Assembly (NCBI GenBank): GCA_025989215.1
Contig: JAPDNP010000004.1
Coordinates: 186,001-250,000, forward strand
Length of the DNA: 64,000 bases
From: Neisseriaceae bacterium JH1-16
GTDB lineage: Bacteria > Pseudomonadota > Gammaproteobacteria > Burkholderiales > Chromobacteriaceae
Direction: 5' to 3'
The position numbers and the translations under genes were made by a program. This document shows positions 7,663 to 16,511 of the stretch, piece after piece. Each line of letters starts with the position of its first letter. Positions within the stretch are counted from its first letter, which is position 1. Under the pieces are notes generated by a model. It did not search any database, was not told where the DNA came from, and saw only the letters and a program-made list of their open reading frames with translations.

Positions 7663-9747
7663 ATGAAGCTGCGTCTTGCCACCTTGAGCTGTGCCATCAC
7701 CATGGCGCTGGCCGCACCGGCCGCATTGGCTTACAGCAATATCTATTTCTTCGGCGATAGCCTGACCGATACTGGGGCCTTCGGAGGCCAAACTATCGGC
7801 AGTACCACCCTACCCGCCAACGCTCGCTGGACGTTCAATTACGGCCCCATTTACGCAGATGTCTTGGCGCAGAAGCTAGGACTCTCCGTCAGTCCGTCGA
7901 ATGCCGCTACTGGAAAAGTCGGCAACAATTACGCCCAGGGCGGGGCCATTTCCACTTCGACGGTGACCCAGCCAGGAACACCTGCGAACCCCAATGACCC
8001 AGGTCCTGGTGGTTTAGCCATTCGCGACCTACCGCTTCAAGTGCAGGACTATCTAGCCGCCCATGGCGGCCGGGCCGACCCGAATGCGGCCTATGTAGTC
8101 TGGATAGGTGGCAATGACATCCCTATTGCCGCTGCGTCAGCGTCGCCAACGGCCATCCTGCAGCAGAGCGCCGCCTCGACCGTGACCCAGGTTGCCACAT
8201 TGCAGGCTTTGGGAGCCGGCGTCACTATCGTTCCCAACCTACCTAACATCGGTCTGACCCCCGATGCGGTCTATGCCGGCATCGGCGGTGTCATTACCAA
8301 CCTCGTCAAGAGTGGAGCCTTGCCAGCAGCACAAGCCGCGGCAGCTAACGCGGCAGCCCAGCAAGCAGCATGGCAAGTACTGAGCCAGGGCAATACTAGT
8401 ACGGCAGCGGCGCAACAAGCCGCCTACCAGGCTGCCGCCCTAGCCGTTGCCACGGCTCTCGGCCAGCCATCCCAAGCTAATGCGGTGGCAGGAGCTATCG
8501 CCCAGGCTCAATCGGGTCTCGGCCAATTATCAGGAGGGTTTAACGCCCTCACCAATCTCGGCTTGTCCGGCCTCTCGGGCAACCTGGTCCGCCCTGATAT
8601 AGCAGCGCTGTTCAACGAGATTATCGCGTCCCCTACACAGTATGGTTTCACCAACGTGACCGGTAGTATTTGTCTCAGTGACGCAATTCTGTGCAATTCA
8701 CAAACAGCAGCAGCCGGCGGCAACCCAGGTTACGGGGTGCAACACTATCTGTTTACTGACGGCCTCCATCCAACACCGGAAGCCCATGCCATCATCGGCC
8801 AGTACATCTACTCGCTGCTGGCCGCGCCGACCTTCGCCGCCGCGCTGCCCGAAACCGGCGTGAACGCTTCCCGCCAGCTCGGCGATGCGCTGACCACCCG
8901 CTACCAGGCACTGCGCGCCACGCCGCGCCCGGTCGGTACCGTCAGCGGCTTCGCCAGCGGCGGCTGGCGCCCGGACTCGCTCGACTACGACAACCTGAGC
9001 GGCAAGACCAAGGGACAGTTGCTGACGCTGGGCATCGACTTCCAGGCGACCGATACGCTGACGCTCGGCGCCGCGTTCGCCGCCGGCAAGGGCGACAACA
9101 GCGTCGACAACCAGGGCAACTTCGACAGCCGCCAGCAGTTGATGGCCTTGCTGGCCAGCTGGAAGATGGACCGCTACTGGGTGGACGGCGACCTGCACGT
9201 CGGCAACGGCGACATCGATACCCACCGCCAGGTGACGCTCGGCCCGCTGGTACGCACGATGAACGGCTCGACCCGCCTGAACCAGTACGGCTGGCGCGTC
9301 AACGGCGGCTACCAGTTCGATGTCGGCCCGGTGCAGACCGGCCCGCTGGTCGGTCTCGACTACGTCAAGGTCAGGGTCGGCGGCGTCACCGAGGACGGCA
9401 ACCTCAGTACCAGCATGAACTTCAACAAGCAGGACGAGAGCTCCTTCCTCGGCAAGGTCGGCTGGCAGGTGCAGGCGACGCTCGGCCAGTTCACCCCGTA
9501 CGCCAACGCCTCGTGGGTACACGAGTTCCGCGACGACGCGCGCAGCGTCTCGGTCGGCCTCAATACCCAGCCGGGGCTGTTCACCACCACGCTCGGCAAG
9601 CCGGACAGCGACTGGGCCGAGTGGAAGCTGGGTGCTTCGGCCAACCTGACCAAGACCATCAACGCCTACGGCGAGCTGTCGACCACCAGCGGGCGCAGCA
9701 CCGGCAATCTGCATGCGGTGACGGTGGGCCTGGCGGCTTCGTTCTGA
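7663..9747 (+). CDS. GDSL esterase/lipase autotransporter, EstA type
   Basis: Outer-membrane-anchored esterase of 694 residues. A signal peptide covers residues 1-23 (ends ALA). The GDSL passenger shows block I FFGDSLTDTG with nucleophile S33, block III GGND with N151, and block V DGLHPTPEAH with D366 and H369. Residues about 222-290 are an Ala/Gln-rich helical insertion (repeated AAAQQAA units). Residues about 420-694 form the 12-strand autotransporter barrel ending in F. Comparable to EstA/ApeE, which act on short-chain esters and affect motility and rhamnolipid in Pseudomonas. The passenger is visibly richer in A/T and rare codons (CTA, GGA, ATA) than the barrel, suggesting a domain swap. 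Confidence 0.92.
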   Translation: MKLRLATLSCAITMALAAPAALAYSNIYFFGDSLTDTGAFGGQTIGSTTLPANARWTFNYGPIYADVLAQKLGLSVSPSNAATGKVGNNYAQGGAISTSTVTQPGTPANPNDPGPGGLAIRDLPLQVQDYLAAHGGRADPNAAYVVWIGGNDIPIAAASASPTAILQQSAASTVTQVATLQALGAGVTIVPNLPNIGLTPDAVYAGIGGVITNLVKSGALPAAQAAAANAAAQQAAWQVLSQGNTSTAAAQQAAYQAAALAVATALGQPSQANAVAGAIAQAQSGLGQLSGGFNALTNLGLSGLSGNLVRPDIAALFNEIIASPTQYGFTNVTGSICLSDAILCNSQTAAAGGNPGYGVQHYLFTDGLHPTPEAHAIIGQYIYSLLAAPTFAAALPETGVNASRQLGDALTTRYQALRATPRPVGTVSGFASGGWRPDSLDYDNLSGKTKGQLLTLGIDFQATDTLTLGAAFAAGKGDNSVDNQGNFDSRQQLMALLASWKMDRYWVDGDLHVGNGDIDTHRQVTLGPLVRTMNGSTRLNQYGWRVNGGYQFDVGPVQTGPLVGLDYVKVRVGGVTEDGNLSTSMNFNKQDESSFLGKVGWQVQATLGQFTPYANASWVHEFRDDARSVSVGLNTQPGLFTTTLGKPDSDWAEWKLGASANLTKTINAYGELSTTSGRSTGNLHAVTVGLAASF

Positions 9748-9763
9748 TCGTATCGGGCATGAC

Positions 9764-9793
9764 AAAGGCCAACCCCACGGGGTTGGCCTTTTT
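9764..9793 (+). terminator. Terminator after the esterase autotransporter
   Basis: AAAGGCCAACCCC (9764-9776) pairs with GGGGTTGGCCTTT (9779-9791), followed by TT. A one-mismatch copy of the TTCGGCCAAC motif lies just beyond at 9805-9814. Confidence 0.85.
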
Positions 9794-9829
9794 GCTGCGC
9801 ATCGTTCGGCCAAGCTTGACCGAAGCGGA

Positions 9830-11239
9830 TCAGGCGCCCAGTTCTGAAACGATCAATGCCTTCACACGGGCGGCGTCGGCCGGCAGCTCCACCACGCGTT
9901 GCGGCAGGTCTTCCAGGCCATCGAAACCGGCCGGGCGCGGCGGCTGTTTGCCGAGCGCCTCGACGATGGTCTCGGCGAACTTGGCCGGCAGCGCGGTCTC
10001 CAGGCACACCACGGTCTCGCCAGCCCGGCGCAGCTCGCGCGCCACCTTGATGCCGTCGGCGGTGTGAGTGTCGACCACCACGCCGTCTTCGGCATCGACC
10101 GCGCGGATTGTCGCCAGACGGTCGGCGTGGCTGCTCTTGCCGGACACAAAGCCGAAGCGCTCGCGCACCTCGGCAAGCTTGGCCGACAGGTCGAAGCCTT
10201 CGCCCTGCTCCACCTTGGCCCACAGCGCGCGCACCGCGTCGCCGTCGCGGCCGACCAGGTCGAACACGAAGCGCTCGAAGTTGGACGCCTTGGAGATGTC
10301 CATCGACGGGCTGGAGGTGATGTGGGTCTCGGCGCTGCCGCGCGGGCGGTAGATGCCGGTGCGGAAGAATTCGTCGAGCACGTCGTTCTCGTTGGTGGCG
10401 ACGATCAGCCGCGCCACCGGCAGGCCCATCTGGCGCGCGATATGGCCGGCGCAGACGTTGCCGAAGTTGCCCGACGGCACGCAGAAGCTGACCTGTTCGT
10501 CGTTGCTCTCGGTGGCGTTGAAGTAACCCTTGAAGTAATACACCACCTGCGCCACCACGCGCGCCCAGTTGATCGAGTTGACCGTGCCGATCTTGTGAGT
10601 GGCCTTGAAGCCGTGGTCGTTCGACACCGCCTTGACGATGTCCTGGCAATCGTCGAACAGGCCGTCGATGGCGATGTTGTGGATGTTGGCGTCCTGCAGG
10701 CTGTACATCTGCGCGCGTTGGAACGCGCTCATCTTGCCCGACGGCGACAGCATGAACACATTGATGCCGTGCTTGCCGCGCATTGCGTACTCGGCGGCGC
10801 TGCCGGTGTCGCCGGAGGTGGCACCGAGGATGTTCAGCGTCTCGCCGCGCTGGGTGAGCACGTACTCGAACAGATTGCCGAGCAGCTGCATCGCCATGTC
10901 TTTGAACGCCAGCGTCGGGCCGTTGGACAGTTCCAGGATCACCAGGCCGTCCTTCAGACGCTTGACCGGAGTGATCTCGGCCGAACCGAAGGCGGCGGCG
11001 GTGTAGGTGCGATTGACGATGTCCTTCAGGTCCGCTTCCGGGATGTCGTCGGCGAAGCGGCTCAGGATCTCGAAGGCCAGTTCCGGATAGGACAGGCCGC
11101 GCCAGGCATTCAACGTGGCGCGGTCGATCTGCGGATAGCTTTCCGGCAACGCCAGGCCGCCATCGGGCGCCAGGCCCATCAGCAGGATGTCGGAAAAGGC
11201 TGCGGGCTCAAGGCCACCGCGGGTACTGATGTAACGCAT
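9830..11239 (-). CDS. thrC: Threonine synthase
   Basis: PLP enzyme making threonine from O-phosphohomoserine, last step of the pathway. It has 469 residues, as expected for the long gammaproteobacterial/betaproteobacterial class, with the N-terminal signature MRYISTRGG and the PLP lysine K113 in GPTLAFKDMAMQ. Phosphate-binding ATSGDTGSAA follows near residue 145. It is the third gene of hom, small exported protein, thrC on the minus strand, 7 bases after the middle gene. No thrB (homoserine kinase) is in the block, which is normal in betaproteobacteria where thrB lies elsewhere. Confidence 0.96.
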   Translation of the reverse strand: MRYISTRGGLEPAAFSDILLMGLAPDGGLALPESYPQIDRATLNAWRGLSYPELAFEILSRFADDIPEADLKDIVNRTYTAAAFGSAEITPVKRLKDGLVILELSNGPTLAFKDMAMQLLGNLFEYVLTQRGETLNILGATSGDTGSAAEYAMRGKHGINVFMLSPSGKMSAFQRAQMYSLQDANIHNIAIDGLFDDCQDIVKAVSNDHGFKATHKIGTVNSINWARVVAQVVYYFKGYFNATESNDEQVSFCVPSGNFGNVCAGHIARQMGLPVARLIVATNENDVLDEFFRTGIYRPRGSAETHITSSPSMDISKASNFERFVFDLVGRDGDAVRALWAKVEQGEGFDLSAKLAEVRERFGFVSGKSSHADRLATIRAVDAEDGVVVDTHTADGIKVARELRRAGETVVCLETALPAKFAETIVEALGKQPPRPAGFDGLEDLPQRVVELPADAARVKALIVSELGA

Positions 11240-11246
11240 GATTCTT

Positions 11247-11582
11247 TTACCGTTGTTTGAAGCAGGAGAACGCGGCCTGTTCGAGCATGCCCTTCAGGCG
11301 CGGGTCGTCCTTGACCTTCACCTCGCCGCCGATGATGGCGATCACGTCTTCCTTGGTCAGCGAGGCGGTGACTTTCTCGGCGGTGCAGGAGCACATCCGT
11401 TCCGGATTGGGGCCGAGCAGCATCGCGCCGATCGGAGAGTCCTGTGCCTTGTTGATGCACAACAGCGACAGGCCCTTCAGCGTGATCTCGCGTCCCTGCC
11501 CGGTCAGCTGCTCACCGGCACTGGCGAAGCCGCTGGCGGCGCACAGCAGCGCGCCGACCAGCCACAATGCCTGCTTAGCCAT
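11247..11582 (-). CDS. Small exported protein between hom and thrC
   Basis: 111 residues with a clear signal peptide (LWLVGALLCAASGFASA, cleavage near residue 22). The mature part of about 89 residues has four cysteines, including a CSC pair near residues 64-66 and one near the C-terminus, so disulfides in the periplasm are likely. Its ATG overlaps the hom stop by 8 bases (ATGGCTAA), and thrC follows after 7 bases, so it is translated within the threonine operon. I do not recognise the family and propose no function. An exported protein inside an amino acid biosynthetic operon is odd. Confidence 0.75.
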   Translation of the reverse strand: MAKQALWLVGALLCAASGFASAGEQLTGQGREITLKGLSLLCINKAQDSPIGAMLLGPNPERMCSCTAEKVTASLTKEDVIAIIGGEVKVKDDPRLKGMLEQAAFSCFKQR

Positions 11583-12885
11583 TGAGTTCTTCCATACGCA
11601 GGCGCACCACCTTGCCGTGCACGCTGTCGAGCGCTTCGATCGCGGCGATGGCGGCGTTGACCGCCTTTTCCTGCACCAGGTGGGTGAGGATCACCACCTC
11701 GGCCGAACCGTCGGACACCGAGCCCTTCTGGATCACCGCCTCGATCGAGATGCCCTGTTCGGCCAACAGGCTGGTGATGTTGGCCAGCACGCCGGCACGG
11801 TCCACCGCGCCGATGCGCAGGTAGTAGCTGCTGTAGATCTCGTCGATCGGCAGGATGGTCAGGTCTTTGAGCTGGTCCGGCTGGAACGCCAGGTGCGGCA
11901 CGCGATGTTCCGGGTCGGCGGTCAGCAGGCGGGTCACGTCGACGATGTCGGCGACCACGGCCGAGGCGGTCGGCAGCGCACCGGCGCCAGCGCCGTAGTA
12001 CAGCGTCGGGCCGACGGCGTCGCCCTTGGCCAGCACCGCGTTCATCACACCGTTCACATTGGCGATCAGGCGTTTTTCCGGGATTAGCGTCGGGTGCACG
12101 CGCAGCTCGATGCCGGCGTCGGTGCGACGGGTCAGGCCCAGCAGCTTGACGCGGTAGCCCAGTTCCTCGGCGTACTTGATGTCCTTGCTGGTCAGCTGGC
12201 TGATGCCTTCCAGATAGCACTTGTCAAACTGCATCGGGATGCCGAACGCGATCGACGCCATGATGGTCAGCTTGTGGCCAGCGTCATGGCCTTCCACGTC
12301 GAAGGTCGGGTCCGCTTCGGCGTAACCGAGGCGCTGCGCTTCGGCCAACACGTCGGCGAAGTTGCTGCCCTTCTCGCGCATTTCGGTCAGGATGAAGTTG
12401 GAGGTGCCGTTGATGATGCCGGCGATCCACTCGATATGGTTGGCCGACAGCCCCTCGCGCAGCGCCTTGATGATCGGGATGCCGCCCGCCACCGCCGCCT
12501 CAAACGCCACCATCACGCCCTTTTCCTGGGCGCGCGCGAAGATCTCGTTGCCGTGCACCGCCAGCAGCTTCTTGTTGGCGGTGACCACGTGCTTGCCGTT
12601 GGCGATCGCCTTGAGCACCAGCTCCTTGGCGATGGTGTCGCCACCGATCAGCTCGACCACGATGTCGACCTCGGGGTGATTGACGATCGCAAACGCATCG
12701 TCGACCACGGTCACATCGTCGCCACAGACTTCGCGGGCGCGCGCCACGTCGCGGTTCGCGGCCATGAACAGGCGGATCGCCCGACCGGCACGACGGCTGA
12801 TTTCCTCGGCATTGTTGCGCAATACCTGGGCGGTGCCGCCACCGACGGTACCCACCCCCATTACGCCAATATTGATCGGCTTCAT
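11575..12885 (-). CDS. hom: Homoserine dehydrogenase
   Basis: Reduces aspartate semialdehyde to homoserine at the branch to threonine and methionine. It has 436 residues: an N-terminal Rossmann domain with GVMGVGTVGGG near residues 7-17, a catalytic domain with AAVAGGIPIIKALREGL, and a C-terminal ACT domain (about 350-430) for threonine feedback control. The start MKPINIGVMG was chosen because the family begins there; an in-frame ATG 20 codons upstream adds unrelated sequence. First gene of hom, exported protein, thrC. Confidence 0.96.
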   Translation of the reverse strand: MKPINIGVMGVGTVGGGTAQVLRNNAEEISRRAGRAIRLFMAANRDVARAREVCGDDVTVVDDAFAIVNHPEVDIVVELIGGDTIAKELVLKAIANGKHVVTANKKLLAVHGNEIFARAQEKGVMVAFEAAVAGGIPIIKALREGLSANHIEWIAGIINGTSNFILTEMREKGSNFADVLAEAQRLGYAEADPTFDVEGHDAGHKLTIMASIAFGIPMQFDKCYLEGISQLTSKDIKYAEELGYRVKLLGLTRRTDAGIELRVHPTLIPEKRLIANVNGVMNAVLAKGDAVGPTLYYGAGAGALPTASAVVADIVDVTRLLTADPEHRVPHLAFQPDQLKDLTILPIDEIYSSYYLRIGAVDRAGVLANITSLLAEQGISIEAVIQKGSVSDGSAEVVILTHLVQEKAVNAAIAAIEALDSVHGKVVRLRMEELNG

Positions 12886-12947
12886 CACTGCTCCTATTTC
12901 TTTGTCCTGGTCATTTTTATGCCCGCTAGGGCGTATCTCATGCACAC

Positions 12948-12970
12948 ACGGGGAGCCGATGGCTCCCCGT
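12948..12970 (-). terminator. Hairpin downstream of the aminotransferase gene
   Basis: ACGGGGAGCC (12948-12957) and GGCTCCCCGT (12961-12970) with loop GAT. No T run follows, so termination is uncertain. Confidence 0.4.
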
Positions 12971-13008
12971 TTGCGGTATCCAGCGGTTTCGGCGTCGTGC
13001 CCCGAAAC

Positions 13009-14238
13009 TCAATCGGTGCCGTGACGCTTTCGGTAGTTGCCGAGGAAATTGCCCACTCGGCCGAGCGCCTCGGTCAGATCATCGGTATTGGGCAGGAATA
13101 CCACGCGGAAGTGATCCGGCGCAATCCAGTTGAAGCCGGTGCCCTGCACCAGCAACACCTTTTCCTCCAACAGCAGATCGAGGATGAACTGCTGGTCATT
13201 CTTGATCGGGTACACCTCCGGGTCGAGGCGCGGGAACATGTACAGCGCGCCCTGCGGCTTCACGCAGCTGACCCCCGGGATCTCGGTCAGCAGCTGGTAG
13301 GCCAGCTCGCGCTGGCGGCCGAGACGGCCGGTGGGCGCGACCAGGTCGTCGATGCTCTGGTAGCCGCCCAGCGCGGTCTGGATCGCGTACTGCGACGGCA
13401 CGTTGGCGCACAGCCGCATCGAGGCGAGCATGTTCAGCCCGTCGATGTAGTCCTTGGCGTGCTTCTTCTCGCCCGACACGATCAGCCAGCCGGCACGGAA
13501 ACCGGCGGCGCGGTAGTTCTTCGACAGGCCGTTCAGCGTGACGCAGAACAGATCCGGCGCCAGGCTGGCTATCGAGGTGTGGGTGGCCTCGTCGTACAGC
13601 ACCTTGTCGTAGATCTCGTCGGCGTAGATGATCAGGCCGTGCTCGCGCGCCACCTCGACGATCGCCTGCAGCACCGGCAGCGGGTAGACCGCGCCGGTCG
13701 GGTTGTTCGGGTTGATCACCACGATCGCCTTGGTATTCGGGGTGATCTTGGCGCGCATATCGTCGATGTCCGGCATCCAGCCGACCGACTCGTCACAGCG
13801 GTAGTGCACCGCATGCCCGCCGGCCAGGCTCACCGCCGCGGTCCACAGCGGATAGTCCGGCGCCGGCACCAACACCTCGTCGCCCGCATCCAGCAGCGCC
13901 TGCATCGCCATTACGATCAGCTCGGACACGCCGTTGCCGATGTAGATGTCGTCCATGCCCACCGCCGGCAGCAGCTTCTCCTGCGCGTAGTGCATCACCG
14001 CCTTGCGCGCCGCGAACAGGCCCTTGGAATCGGAATAGCCCGAGGCCTGGGTCAGGTTGGCGATCATGTCGGCGGTGATTTCGTCCGGCGCGAAGAAACC
14101 GAACGGCGCCGGGTTGCCGATATTGAGCTTGATGATGCGGTGGCCTTCGTCCTCCATCCGCTTGGCGTGGTCGAGCACCGGGCCGCGGATGTCGTAGCAG
14201 ACGTTGGCGAGTTTCTGCGATTTGTGGATAGGCTGCAT
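13009..14238 (-). CDS. Pyridoxal-phosphate aminotransferase, AlaC/AlaA type
   Basis: Class I/II aminotransferase of 409 residues, most like glutamate-pyruvate aminotransferase AlaA. The start MQPIHKSQKLANVCYDIRGP fits AlaA, which begins MSPIEKSSKLENVCYDIRGP in E. coli. The PLP lysine is in NGLSKNYRAAGFRAGW near residue 240, and NPNNPTGAVYP near residue 175 is the cofactor-binding loop. It lies upstream of hom on the same strand with 120 bases between, so the genes may be co-transcribed. AlaA-type enzymes make alanine from pyruvate and glutamate; AlaC is the main alternative. Confidence 0.88.
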   Translation of the reverse strand: MQPIHKSQKLANVCYDIRGPVLDHAKRMEDEGHRIIKLNIGNPAPFGFFAPDEITADMIANLTQASGYSDSKGLFAARKAVMHYAQEKLLPAVGMDDIYIGNGVSELIVMAMQALLDAGDEVLVPAPDYPLWTAAVSLAGGHAVHYRCDESVGWMPDIDDMRAKITPNTKAIVVINPNNPTGAVYPLPVLQAIVEVAREHGLIIYADEIYDKVLYDEATHTSIASLAPDLFCVTLNGLSKNYRAAGFRAGWLIVSGEKKHAKDYIDGLNMLASMRLCANVPSQYAIQTALGGYQSIDDLVAPTGRLGRQRELAYQLLTEIPGVSCVKPQGALYMFPRLDPEVYPIKNDQQFILDLLLEEKVLLVQGTGFNWIAPDHFRVVFLPNTDDLTEALGRVGNFLGNYRKRHGTD

Positions 14239-14332
14239 GGCGATCTTTGGTTGCAGAGCGTGCTGGCACTCTGGTCTTTGTCTATTGTTCGGCGCACGGA
14301 CGACGCGGTGCCGGCCGTCGCGCGGGTCAGGG

Positions 14333-14338
14333 TATAAT
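14333..14338 (+). promoter_or_regulatory. Candidate -10 box for the Mth938-domain gene
   Basis: A perfect TATAAT lies in the divergent gap, 85 bases before the ATG at 14424. No clear -35 is seen. Confidence 0.4.
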
Positions 14339-14423
14339 CCTATCCCAAACTTTGCTGCGCTGCGAGGGAGCCGCGAACTGCGATGCTTCCGACACAAAAC
14401 GCGTGTTTCCAAGGACTTCGGCG

Positions 14424-14789
14424 ATGAAATTCAATCAAGAGACGAGCGAAGGCTCGAACCGCTTCACCGGCTACGGCGACGGCTATTTCCTGATCAACGA
14501 GGAGCGCCACGAGGGCAGCCTGATCGTCACCGCCGAGACAGTGGCAGCGTGGCCGGTCACCGACTTCGCCGAGCTGGCCGCCGAGCACTTCGCGATGCTG
14601 CTCGACTACGCGCCGGAAGTGGTGCTGTTCGGCACCGGCAAGACGATCCGCTTCCCGCATCCGCGCCTGACGGCGGCGCTGACCAATGCGCACATCGGCG
14701 TCGAGGTGATGGACAGCCAGGCCGCCTGCCGCACCTTCAACATCCTGATGGGCGAGGACCGCAAGGTGCTGGCGGTGCTGCTGGGTTAA
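14424..14789 (+). CDS. Mth938-like domain protein (DUF498/NDUFAF3 family)
   Basis: 121 residues matching the single-domain Mth938/DUF498 fold: central GDGYFLINEERHEGSL, then LLDYAPEVVLFGTGKTIRFP and the C-terminal MDSQAACRTFNILMGEDRKV with a conserved cysteine. The mitochondrial homologue NDUFAF3 assembles complex I; bacterial roles are unproven. The ATG at 14424 fits the family length; the open frame extends 59 codons further but that part overlaps the divergent promoter region. It stands alone, followed by a dispersed repeat and a motif pair. Confidence 0.85.
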   Translation: MKFNQETSEGSNRFTGYGDGYFLINEERHEGSLIVTAETVAAWPVTDFAELAAEHFAMLLDYAPEVVLFGTGKTIRFPHPRLTAALTNAHIGVEVMDSQAACRTFNILMGEDRKVLAVLLG

Positions 14790-14836
14790 GAGCCGCTATG
14801 CTGCGAAGCTAAAATCCCCTTGGCGTCGTTGTGTTG

Positions 14837-14903
14837 CCTTGCCGTACTACTAGTACTGTCTGCGGCAGCACGCCTAGCCAAGGTCGCTACGCTGAGTGTT
14901 GTT
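14837..14903 (-). repeat. GTAC-dyad dispersed repeat, copy 1
   Basis: Read on the minus strand, about 67 bases match the element at 25597-25664: shared GGCTAGGCGTGCTGCCG, then AGACAGTAC, a short spacer, and GTACGGCAA. A perfect GTACTACTAGTAC dyad lies at the core (14843-14855). No coding potential. It lies in the gap between the Mth938 gene and ndh. Confidence 0.7.
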
Positions 14904-14928
14904 GGCGACGCTAAGTCCCAGCCCTCTC

Positions 14929-14970
14929 GAACGACGTTGGCCGAACCCTTGGGTTCGGCCAACGTCGTTC
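14929..14970. repeat. Inverted pair of the TTCGGCCAAC motif, 20-bp arms
   Basis: GTTGGCCGAA (14936-14945) and TTCGGCCAAC (14954-14963) lie inside perfect 20-bp arms (14929-14948, 14951-14970). It sits 4 bases beyond the ndh stop, so it probably serves as the ndh terminator hairpin. Confidence 0.88.
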
Positions 14971-14974
14971 TGGC

Positions 14975-16291
14975 TCAGTGCAGCTTCAGCGACGGGCGCG
15001 CCACGCCGCGCAGCTTGTCGCCGCAGTAGAGCAGCGCGGTGAGCAGCCAGCCGTGCACCACGCCCTGGTGCATCCGGTACAGCGAGGCGTAGATCAGTTT
15101 GGCGCCGCGCCCTTCCACATAGTAGTCGCGCTTCGGGCCGACCACCGCGGCCAGGCTGCCGACCGCACTGTGCTTGCCCAGCGACACCATCATGCCCTGC
15201 GGCTTGAACACGAACGGCGTGTGCTCCTTGCCGGCCAGCCGCGCGCTCAATTCACCGACCAGCCACTTGGCCTCCTGGTGCGCCACCTGCGCGGTCGCCG
15301 CCAGCGAGCGCCCCGTGTCGCCGTCCGGAGCCGCCGCGCAGTCGCCCAGCGCGTAGATGCGCTCGGCGCCGACGCAGCGCAGCCGGCCGTCCACCTGCAA
15401 CTGATTGACCCGATTCACCGTCAGGCCGTCGAGGCCGGCCAGCCAGGTCGGCGCCTTCACGCCGGCCGCCCACACGGTGATGTCGGTGCGTACCTTGTTG
15501 CCGTCGGCCAGCTCGACGCCATCCGGCCGGACCGCGGCGACACGGCTGCTGGTCAGCACGCGGATCTGCTTGGCCTCGAGCTGCTCCTCGGCGTAGGCCG
15601 ACAGCGACGGCGGCGCGGCCGACAGGATGCGGTCGGCACCCTCGATCACGCTGATCTCGACCTGGTCCGGCGCGAGGCGCGCGCCGTACTGGTGCAGCTC
15701 GCGCATGGTGTGGTTCAGCTCGGCCGCCAGCTCGACGCCGGTGGCGCCGCCTCCGACGATGGCGATGCCGAGCTTGCGGCCCGCTTCGGTACCGCTGCTG
15801 ACCGCGAACGCCAGTTCCAGCACGCGGTGGCGCAGCGTCTCGGCGTCGGCCGGGGTGTTGAGGAACATCGCGTGCTCGGCGACGCCGGGCGTGCCGAAGT
15901 CGTTGGCCTCGGCGCCGACCGCCAGCACCAGGTAGTCGTAGCTGATCTCGCGCGATGGGCTGAGCAGATTACCGCTGGCGCCGTGGATCGCCGACAGCCG
16001 GATGGTGCGGTGCGCGCGATCCAGCCCCTCCATGTAGCCAAACTCGAATTCATAGTGATTACGATAGCCGTGCGCGAAGTAGTTGACCTCGTCCTCGCCG
16101 GTATTCAACGCCCCGGTCGCCACCTCGTGCAGCAGCGGCTTCCAGATATGGGTGGCGGCGCCGTCGACCAGCACCACCTGAGCCTGGTGGCTGGCGCCGA
16201 GCTTGCGTCCGAGCCGGGTGGCCAGTTCGAGACCGCCGGCGCCGCCGCCGACGATGACGATGCGCGGTAAAGCCTGTGAGCGGCTGAGCAT
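14975..16291 (-). CDS. ndh: Type II NADH:quinone oxidoreductase
   Basis: Single-subunit, non-proton-pumping NADH dehydrogenase on the inner membrane face. It has 438 residues. The FAD-binding dinucleotide fold begins at residue 9 (RIVIVGGGAGGLELATRLG); a second, NADH-binding fold is at IAIVGGGATGVELAAEL near residue 165. The family AYALGDCA-type motif reads ERIYALGDCAAAPD. A C-terminal amphipathic region follows, fitting membrane attachment. The ATG at 16291 has AGGAG 5 bases upstream; an earlier in-frame ATG lacks family match. It complements the nuo complex at the right end of the window. Confidence 0.93.
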   Translation of the reverse strand: MLSRSQALPRIVIVGGGAGGLELATRLGRKLGASHQAQVVLVDGAATHIWKPLLHEVATGALNTGEDEVNYFAHGYRNHYEFEFGYMEGLDRAHRTIRLSAIHGASGNLLSPSREISYDYLVLAVGAEANDFGTPGVAEHAMFLNTPADAETLRHRVLELAFAVSSGTEAGRKLGIAIVGGGATGVELAAELNHTMRELHQYGARLAPDQVEISVIEGADRILSAAPPSLSAYAEEQLEAKQIRVLTSSRVAAVRPDGVELADGNKVRTDITVWAAGVKAPTWLAGLDGLTVNRVNQLQVDGRLRCVGAERIYALGDCAAAPDGDTGRSLAATAQVAHQEAKWLVGELSARLAGKEHTPFVFKPQGMMVSLGKHSAVGSLAAVVGPKRDYYVEGRGAKLIYASLYRMHQGVVHGWLLTALLYCGDKLRGVARPSLKLH

Positions 16292-16511
16292 GACATCTCC
16301 TGATGAGTGGTTTGCCGCCGAGCTTACCTGCAGTGACGCGCCGCAACAACCGAAGCGCGCCGCTGCGCCACACCCCCGCAAACCCGCGCCAATGCTGGAG
16401 AAAAGGCCAATCAGCCGCAACTGTCGACAAGCGACAGCATATCGCCGGCGGCGCCGATACCGGGCCATTCACGCAACATGTTCACCCCACTCCCCACCCC
16501 GGCCCGAAAAC
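16292..16511 (-). other. Gap upstream of ndh
   Basis: About 220 bases between the ndh start and the ubiB terminator. It should hold the ndh promoter. No clear hexamers, operators or small gene were found. Confidence 0.3.

Noticed and set aside
12094-14337. 747-codon open frame on plus
   Set aside because: It lies antisense to hom and the aminotransferase, with repetitive H/R/Q-rich translation typical of the complement of G+C-rich genes.
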